Shown: piece after piece, positions 56,581-64,000 of the stretch
How the letters are laid out: every line of letters begins with the position of its first letter
How positions within the stretch are numbered: position 1 is the stretch's first letter
NCBI GenBank assembly: GCA_964059195.1
Contig: CAXKWD010000006.1
Span: 14,934,530-14,998,529 of the forward strand
Origin: Ectobius pallidus
Taxonomy: Eukaryota > Arthropoda > Insecta > Blattodea > Ectobiidae
Direction: 5' to 3'
DNA: 64,000 bases
Position numbers and translations under genes: made by a program
Notes under the pieces: generated by a model
What the model saw: the letters and a program-made list of their open reading frames with translations, nothing else
Told to the model about the DNA's origin: nothing
Databases searched by the model: none

Positions 56581-56581
56581 G
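56541..56581 (+). repeat. (ATC)n microsatellite
   Basis: About 13 perfect ATC units. Confidence 0.95.
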
Positions 56582-56988
56582 CCTGACCGTAACGCTGGCA
56601 ACATGAATGTCAGTAGATGATGATGCAGTTAAAAGGTAATTTTACTTCACCAAAAATAGTAGTTGTTGTCACTATGTTAGTTTCACTTCATAAATAGCTT
56701 TCTAAAACTTGAAGGCAATTCATATATGATTGGGTGAACTTGTCTGAAATTCTGTTGTTAGTACTAAACAAATTTTAAAAAACATCAAATTAAAAATATT
56801 AAACTGAGCTCTACAATACATTTTGGGTACTGTATGTATGTAAGCCTCGATTGTGGTATTTCACTATGTAACAAATAAAACCTTAATTATTGTAAATATC
56901 AAATTAGTGAAGTCCAAAATAATGAGGGCTTACTGCAGTAAACTTTAGTCCTGTTACATCTGAGGTTGTCCTTGATACAGTAGAATTA

Positions 56989-57438
56989 CCGTATATACCC
57001 AAATACTACCCGCCCCCAAATAATACCTTCACCCCAACTTTTCTAAAGAAAATTTGGAAAAAAAAAAAAAAAAATTGCGACCCAAGGTCAAAGTCATTTG
57101 GAAATTCACCGAACTTTCCCCGAATTAGTGGTTCTGCTTGTAACTGCATTGTTTGCTTGGTGTCTCTAAGCGTAAAGCTTTGTTTCACTGCCAGACTGAC
57201 GGACTATGTGCATCAGAAAGCGTCTTCTTTGTCTCATTTTCCTTTCATTCCAGCTTCACTACCATTACAACATACTGTGAGGCTACTAGAAAGCATCTAT
57301 TATATTGAGCCGATATGGCATAAAATGTGGAAATTCAGATGAGAGGAGTCCAGTATTCAAAAAATACCCACATCCCAGTTTTTCTTTCATGATTTAAAAA
57401 AAAAAAAAATTATGCGGGTAGTATTCGAGTATATACGG
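56989..57438. mobile_element. complete MITE with CCGTATATAC ends
   Basis: 450 bp between TA dinucleotides (56987-56988, 57439-57440). Ends CCGTATATACCCAAATACTA and inverted TAGTATTCGAGTATATACGG. A partial copy is at 24961-25283. Confidence 0.85.
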
Positions 57439-58484
57439 TATCACTCATTCAAAATTATTCACATTTAAGTGATAATCTCTCTAATAAGATAGATTAAATT
57501 ATCTTAAAGCAGGTCATAGAAAAGAAACAGCAACTGGTGCATTACTCAAAATGCATTAATACAAAGACTGATTCTTTAATGATGGCATAACATCTGTAAA
57601 TTGAAACAGAGGAAGTTTATACCGGTACCACTTTTACCAGATATTCACTGGATGTCCTGCATATCTCAAGGAAAAATGGATTTTCTCTATAACAACACAT
57701 GCTTTAACAATAATAAGAATTGATTGAGCTGTCTCTACGTAGTTGAATTAAAATACTTTCCGTAACGCACTTTATTTACCAAACTTTACCAAGGTAAATA
57801 AAGTGTGTTATGGAAAGTATTTGAATTCAACTATTGTAATACACCACGCTAAAGTTTGGACACAAAAATAAATGTTTCTACACATCGGTTACAAATTATA
57901 TTTTTAATTTCAAACAGAGGAGGAATTGCTAAAGTCATGGATAAGTATGTGTTTTTTAAAAAGCAATCCCGTGATGGAATTTTATGGAGGAAGAAAGCTT
58001 CATTACTTTCAATAAAACAGCTAAGAATCAGTCTTGTTCAATATATTGAATGCTAGCATTGTATTAATGGTGAGACTACTTTGATCTGTGCTGTATAGGA
58101 CATTGTTTATATTTACAATAGTCTTAATAGTGCCTTTATAGAGTTACTGCAGCAAGATTTTTAGCATAGGATATTTTATTTCAAATTTTGTTTATAGTTA
58201 AGTGTAAATTCATTTAATTTCATTGTTTTAAATGGTTACATTAGAGATACTTTATTTATTTTTTTGTATGTCAGAAACATAAAACTTCTCATTAATATAA
58301 TAAAGAGAAAATAATTTTTTACTTTTATTTATAGAATCATATTTTGGACGAAGATCATTATTAATCAATGACAATTATGGTATCAATAAATTTTAATGTA
58401 TTAAAAAATATTTCTAAAATGAGCGATGGTATTAATTTGAGAAATGCATTAAAAAATGACAATATAAAATTAAGGTACAGTATA
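57439..58484. other. intergenic stretch with one hairpin
   Basis: Holds an imperfect hairpin, arms 57740-57780 and 57793-57833 (three mismatches in 41). No gene was seen. Confidence 0.6.
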
Positions 58485-58824
58485 CAGTCAACCCTCGATA
58501 TAATGCCACCATCCATTCTCTAACCTTTAGTGGCATAATGCAAGGGTGGCACTAAAACGAAATTTAATTTTTAAAATAAAAATGGTATTATACAGTGCTG
58601 AAGGCAAATAGAGAACTTGAGAACCAAATAAAATATTGTACAGAAACTTAATTTATTACATTACAGTATATGTCCAGTGCGTTACGGAAAGTATTTTAAT
58701 TTGCAAAAACTTTATCTTATATTGGCACAGTAACGAGGTTTCTTATGCATTTTATATGGGAGGAGATCCGTTCACTTGCATTTATTGGCACTGTAAAGAG
58801 GGGCATTATATCGAGGGTTGACTG
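58485..58824. mobile_element. pogo/Tigger-like MITE
   Basis: 340 bp between TA dinucleotides. Ends CAGTCAACCCTCGATATAAT and inverted ATTATATCGAGGGTTGACTG. Confidence 0.88.
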
Positions 58825-58826
58825 TA

Positions 58827-60332
58827 GTTTGAAATTATTACTTTAAAACTGTGTCATTTTATAATTGAAAAACTCTCTTCAAATTTAAAAAAAAAAGTAT
58901 GTAAGTACAAATTTATTATAGTGAACGAACAGAAAAATGAGATATAAGCAAAACAAAATAGCCTTGTGACTGTCTACTACATTGGAGACTATATATAACA
59001 TTTCAAGGAATATCTAATATAAGGCAGTATATAGCAACTTTGTGTACCATAGTAATATTAATGACAGGTTTTACTATTTCTGTAACTTATTTCCTTTACA
59101 AAGAGGGGTTGATACTGCAGAATTTGGAATACACACATGTCCAAAAAACTACTGGAAAATTGATTTTTTAGTAAACGCTCTCTAAAACAGCTGCTATCGG
59201 ACTGGTAACACGCCGAAAAATTGCATTTTAGCAACCACGGCCATTAAAATTGCATAAAAGTGCATTCAAAATGCAGTTTTATCGGCCTTGTACTTTAAAG
59301 TCGTCATGGCAATCTATAAACAAAATCCAGACAGCATTGACCAGTCACGCTAACTTAACATGGATTTTTGCATATAATTGGTCATAAAACAAATTTAAGC
59401 AAACATGTTTCTTTATGATAATCAGAAACTTTACCAGGGTTTTTTTCGCAAAACAAGGTAGCCTACTTCATCACGTAACAACAAATATAAGACAACAACT
59501 TTTGACATCTTCATTAACAAGAGAATCACTACTTACTGTGGTGGATGCACCAACATTTAATTGTAATATATTGCTTCTCATAATGTATTGCTGCTGTGAT
59601 GTTGCTGGCACCAGCTTCAATTCAATGTTTCTGGCTTGAATTGAAATTTCCTCTGGATTATCATTTATATTTTCACAAGCTTTTCATTAATACTAGTTGG
59701 TATGCAATATTGTTTACAAACAAGGGACTCATATATTGTGCATCTACCACATTTGGTATTGGTACGTACGATCATTGTTTTATGATTGAGATGGCCGTGA
59801 GAATATGGCTGACTATCTTCCATTATAATTAATTACACTGTATTTTTGTTTCATTTCATACAATTTAGAGAGCTTTTACTAAAAAAAATATTGTATGCAC
59901 CACGTACGCAAAAACTTGAGCAGACTCATCCAGTATTTCAGCCTCGGCCGCTATACTAGATTCATCCGCTAAAGTGCTTTTTGCGTACTTGATACATAAA
60001 TAGCTATTAGAGGACTTTGTGGAATGGACTGTTATCTGCACCTCGTATCTACAGCACACAAAAAATCGATGAAAGCCTCGGCCTTTCTTTGGAGCCTTCA
60101 ACACATTATGTAGATGTGATAATATGAACAAGGGTAGGCTGATGACATTCATGGGAACTGGTGTTGTTATTGAAGGATCTGTATATTTATTGTTATAATT
60201 GTCTATTACTGGAAATATTTTTATAATATGGCAAAGTTTTCAAAGTGAAATTGGTATTAAATTAGTTCTGAAATTTTAGTGCCATGATTATGGCATATTA
60301 ATTAACTCACAATGTTTTCATAATTCAATGTA
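58827..60332. other. intergenic, no gene recognised
   Basis: Near 59215-59285 short GCATTTTA/TTGCATAAAAG words resemble a decayed TIR element. Open frames here are short and unlike any known protein. Confidence 0.4.
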
Positions 60333-60640
60333 TGAGGGCTATTTTCTTTTTCAACTTCTGATGGGGCATAATATGAAAACCACAGTGAAAATCAGAACTG
60401 TTTTATTTTGAACCTTTAGGTACACCTTCTCGCTATTTCTCTATGTAGTCGCGCTCCGATTGAGACATTTGTCGTAGTGTGGTACCAACTTTTCAATACC
60501 ATCTCATAGATGCTTGAGAAGGGACTTCATGGCATTTTGAAATGTTTGAAGTTCTTCATTGGTGTGGAAGCACCGTCCTCCCAGATATTTTTTTAGCTGT
60601 CAAAAAATATGAAAGTCACTCGACACAGGAAGGAGCACAT
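60333..60640. mobile_element. half copy of mariner derivative M1
   Basis: Matches the left arm and part of the centre of 48595-49282 (GAGGGCTATTTTCTTTTTCA, GAGACATTTGTCGTAGTGTG). Confidence 0.82.
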
Positions 60641-60979
60641 CAATCTATATTCCAACTTCCATAATAGTGTGTGAAATCCCTATAAAAACATTAGTAATAC
60701 TGCAGTATTAAAGTACACCCTTAACAGCTATAAGAAGCACTTAAAAATGTATGCCCACAGAATTAATAAATAACGTCTATATATGATTCACTGAGGTATA
60801 GGTTTAGCATATCTTTACAGGTTAGAACAGGAATACAGCGAAACTACCTTAGAGCTGGAATGATAATTCTTTCACACTGGCTGTGTGTAGGCTAAGATGG
60901 ACACGTAAAGTCAGAGAACGCCTGGTGGTATACTGGGATTGCGAGTCAGTTGGAGAATTTAATGTTGTACCGGCACGTT

Positions 60980-61135
60980 GCCATGGTGGCTCAGTTGGTT
61001 AGAGCATCAGCATGGAGAGCCGAAGATCCTGGTTCAAATCCCGGCTATGGCATTGAATTTTTCATTCTGACTTCACATGTCTACCTTCAAGCTGTAAACA
61101 TTCCATCAGTGAATACATTAATACTGACACATTAA
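60980..61135 (+). mobile_element. tRNA-derived SINE, family C
   Basis: The head 60980-61052 folds tRNA-like: acceptor GCCATGG/CTATGGC is complete, D-arm GCTC...GAGC, anticodon-stem and T-stem have one mismatch each. An unrelated tail of about 80 bp follows. A truncated relative is at 14625. Confidence 0.6.
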
Positions 61136-61796
61136 ACTGAGGAGTATTTAAAGTGAAATATAGGCTATACATATTACAGTTTATTTGTTATTTTACATGA
61201 GGATTCAATAGATGCACAGGGGACCACAGAGATGGTAGCAATTCAAACTTACTTTTTACTTCTTAACAAATTTTACATCTGAACTAGCTTACAATTCATC
61301 TTTCCTCATTTCATATTCAAAACTTATAGTAACTCAAATAAATAAAATTAAGTAAATGTTAATTTGTTTGTATTTTTTTTTGAGGTATTTTAAAGATCAT
61401 TAACTTTATCTTGAGCTAACACTAAAAAATGGTGAAGACAGTCCATATCAAGAAGGTCTTGCTCAAAAATATGATCGCTGCTTGTTCCCAGTATTGCCAA
61501 AGTCAGAAAAAGTTTTCGTACAGGTACAAGCATTCTTGAACTACCATCAATTTTTTTATATGTTTACATTCCATTAACACATTAAACCGAAAATGGCAGA
61601 ATTAAATCCAGGAACATGGTCGATATAATTGACAACATAGTTAAAAGTGAAGATTGTTTAAACTAAGAAGTGTCAGACATCAGCGAATAAACAATAAACC
61701 AAATACATAAAATGGAAGGAAAAGCAATTTAATGTATTTTGAGCTGAACAAGTCAAGTTTTTTATTTTGCTAAAGTTGTGTTAATTACCTGCAGAC

Positions 61797-61836
61797 AGAC
61801 ACACACACACATACTTCCTCTCTCTCTCTCTCTTTA
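61797..61836 (+). repeat. (CA)n then (CT)n microsatellite
   Basis: Short CA run directly followed by a CT run. Confidence 0.9.
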
Positions 61837-62935
61837 AAATTGCAATTTTATAAAATCGAATTTTTAAAAATGTTTATTTTGAAATATTACTTTTTTTTAA
61901 GTTGCAATTTTTAAAAATCAACTTTTTAAAGTTACAATTTTAAAAAATCTACTTTTTAGAAATATTTATTTTTAAATATTGCTTTTTAAAATTACAATTT
62001 GAAAAAAAAACTTTTTTTAATTTGCAATTTTTAAAAATCGACTATTTAAAATTACAATTTTTAAAAATCCACTTTTTAAAAATCAATTTAAAAAATGCTA
62101 TTTTGAACATTTGCAATTTTAAAAGAATGCAATTTTGAAAATATGCAATTTTCAAAAAACTCTATTTTGAAAAATGAAAACTATTAAAAATCGCAATTTT
62201 GAAAGGTGAAATTTATTAAAAAACGCTATTTTGATAAATGCAATTTTCAAAAATTGCAATTTTGAAAATATTAAAAAAAATGCAATTTAAACTTATGCAA
62301 TTTTAAAAATAGGAAATTAAAAAAAAATCAATTTCGAAAAATAAAATTTATAAAAAAGTGAAATTTTGAAAAAATGCAATGTTGCAAATTGCAATTTTGG
62401 AAAATTCATTCAAAACATGCAATTTTCAAAGAATCAGATTTTGAAAAATGCAATTTTTAAAAAATGCTCCTCTCAAAAATTACAATTTTCAAAATTTACA
62501 TTTTATTAATTGAATTTTTGGCATTTCTCAAAATGGTATTTTTCAACTTTGAATTTTTAAAAAATAGCAATTTTAAAAAGTCTATTTTTTAAAAAAGGCT
62601 ATTATTACAAATTGCAATTTTAAAAAGTAGATTAAAAAATTAATTAAAAAAGTCGAATTTAAATAATCGGCCATTTTAAAGAGACGATTTTTTAAAATCA
62701 ACCTTTTTAAGAATTCAATTTTTAAAAATTCCATTAAGAATAGGGATTATAAAAAGTCGATTTTTAAAAATTCCAATTTTAAAAAGTAGATTTTTTTAAT
62801 TGCAATTTTAAAGAATGCAATTTTTAAATAATGCATTTTTCAAAACGGAATTTTTAAAAATTGCAATTTAACAGTAGATTTTAAAAATTGCGATTTTGAA
62901 ATAGACGATTTTTAAAAATTACAATTTTAAAATCC
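61837..62935. repeat. 1.1-kb degenerate A/T-rich repeat of TTGCAATTTTTAAAAAT phrases
   Basis: Almost every 20-30 bp holds a variant of TTGCAATTTT, AAAAATCGATTTTT or TTTTGAAAA. The phrase is close to self-complementary, so both strands look alike. There is no fixed period and no coding potential. Confidence 0.88.
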
Positions 62936-63080
62936 TCTTTTTTTCTCTCCCCTTTTCTTCTCCCACCCCTTTTTCTCCTCCCCACCCCTTTTTTCTCCCC
63001 CATCCTTTTTTCCTCCCTACCCCCTTTATTTCTCTCCACTCCCTTTTTTTTCCCTCCTTTTTTTTTTCCTCCCCCTTTTT
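62936..63080 (+). repeat. polypyrimidine tract
   Basis: About 145 bases of almost pure C and T (runs of C4-5 and T5-9). Confidence 0.95.
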
Positions 63081-63795
63081 CTGCACTTGTCAATTATCAG
63101 CCAGATTTCAAACAGTAGAAAAAATGAACGCTCGAAAAAACACTTCTCAAAAGTAAAATCTTATTTCTTGTTGTGTAATTGAACAATAATGTTTTATATA
63201 TAGTAAAAGCCATGTGGTTTGCTTCGAACAGTTTCATAAATTTTGTGACTCACAAAGTTAGGTTAGTGGCCACCCCCTGGTCTATAGCTAAAATGTCAAT
63301 TTTCCTCTTTGAGGTCCAACTAAGTTTCCCCTTGTCTCCTTTAGTTATTGAGACCTGACTGTACAGAAAAACTATATCTCATATGCAATATGTCTTTGCC
63401 TGTATTATAAAATAATTTCCAGGAAATCGCAGTTCCAGAACATTAAGAGGTCAAATGACTGTCACTTAATTGTATAGTGAGCATGTAAATTTACAGCTGG
63501 AAGGTATATTGAGAAAGAATGTACAGTGAAAATACTTAATGTTTACTAAAGTAATGAAGGATAATATTAGTAATTTCACAAAAAAAAAAAAAAGTTGACT
63601 ACTGTATGTTAGCTTATGTGTATTAAAATATTGTGTTTAATAATTCCACTTTTCTTGTGTGCACCTTTCATTCCAAAAAGCTTCCTATGTTTACAGGTTT
63701 CTGACAAGTACAAAGCAGATTGTGCAACTTATTTGAATTAAGGGGACACGCTACTGAGTTTTCCCTTTCACAGAGTTTTCAATGTATTCTCATGT
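63081..63795. other. intergenic, no gene recognised
   Basis: A pogo-like right end near 63290-63362 (TTGAGACCTGACTGTA) has no partner seen. Otherwise AT-rich. Confidence 0.4.
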
Positions 63796-63799
63796 AATT

Positions 63800-64000
63800 T
63801 TCATAATTAAGTTTCCCTAGGGTCGTTTACAGAAACAAAACAAAATTTCATGGAAGTATTTATTGCAAAATAAGTGTTCAGATATTTTCCAACAAATTCG
63901 CCACAGGAATTGAGACATTTGTCGTACCTTGGGACCAACTTTTGAACACTTGTGTCTGGAATTTCAACCTCTGTGTGACAACTATCTCTACTTCTCTGTC
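63800..64000. mobile_element. mariner derivative M2, left part, cut by window end
   Basis: TTTACAGAAACAAAACAAAA and GAATTGAGACATTTGTCGTA match the left arm of the element at 31647-32266. Confidence 0.75.

Noticed and set aside
57740..57833. Another member of the 12-bp-flanked hairpin class
   Set aside because: Flanks match at 8 of 12 after searching several offsets, which chance could give.
62881..63093. Lys/Gly-rich 70-codon minus frame
   Set aside because: Translation of a polypyrimidine tract, not a gene.

Overview
The window is eukaryotic, AT-rich, intron-rich and crowded with transposable elements. It looks like a piece of a large insect genome. A polyneopteran such as a cockroach would fit the tRNA-derived SINEs, the many mariner, Pao, copia and Helitron copies and the very long introns, but the species cannot be fixed from the sequence.

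One host gene is visible, on the + strand. Nine exons between 15393 and 54092 splice in frame at GT/AG sites and encode the last 676 residues of a type I membrane protein. In order these are the C-terminal half of a fucolectin-like (F5/8-type) domain, a C-type lectin domain split over two exons, three sushi/CCP domains with one phase 1-1 exon each, a Pro/Ser-rich stalk, a transmembrane helix and a basic cytoplasmic tail. This is the architecture of Drosophila furrowed (fw), a selectin-like adhesion protein. The signal peptide and first half of the fucolectin domain lie upstream or were not found. A possible alternative last exon sits at 45361-45523.

The rest is mobile DNA. Region 1-5632 is a minus-strand BEL/Pao LTR retrotransposon with several breaks. 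Region 6495-10917 is a young minus-strand copia element: two 143-bp LTRs that differ at one base, a 5-bp target duplication and one frameshift in an A-run. Regions 5690-6115 and 11929-12143 carry a dispersed 14-bp motif. Region 12480-13620 is a decayed copy of a multicopy protein gene of unknown function. The introns hold SINEs of at least three families, a Helitron with an exact A/T insertion junction, a 1.35-kb mariner/Tc1 element with a frameshifted transposase, several palindromic mariner derivatives, hAT, pogo-like, Harbinger-like and TTAA-flanked non-autonomous elements, and a 170-bp tandem repeat spaced by (TA)n. Many are nested, and related copies within the window serve as empty sites that date and delimit the insertions.

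The most unusual signal is a set of three unrelated hairpin insertions (15780-16052, 44746-44942, 51738-51854). Each is flanked by a direct repeat of exactly 12 bp. Each has a 31-40 nt unpaired leader on the left and a hairpin that abuts the right-hand repeat. Two of the three have empty sites in paralogous repeats in this window. They share structure but no sequence, which points to a common insertion mechanism (snap-back copying at a 12-bp staggered break, or an unknown element class).

Downstream of the gene (54093-64000) only repeats and simple sequence were found, including 1.1 kb of degenerate A/T-rich repeat at 61835-62935.
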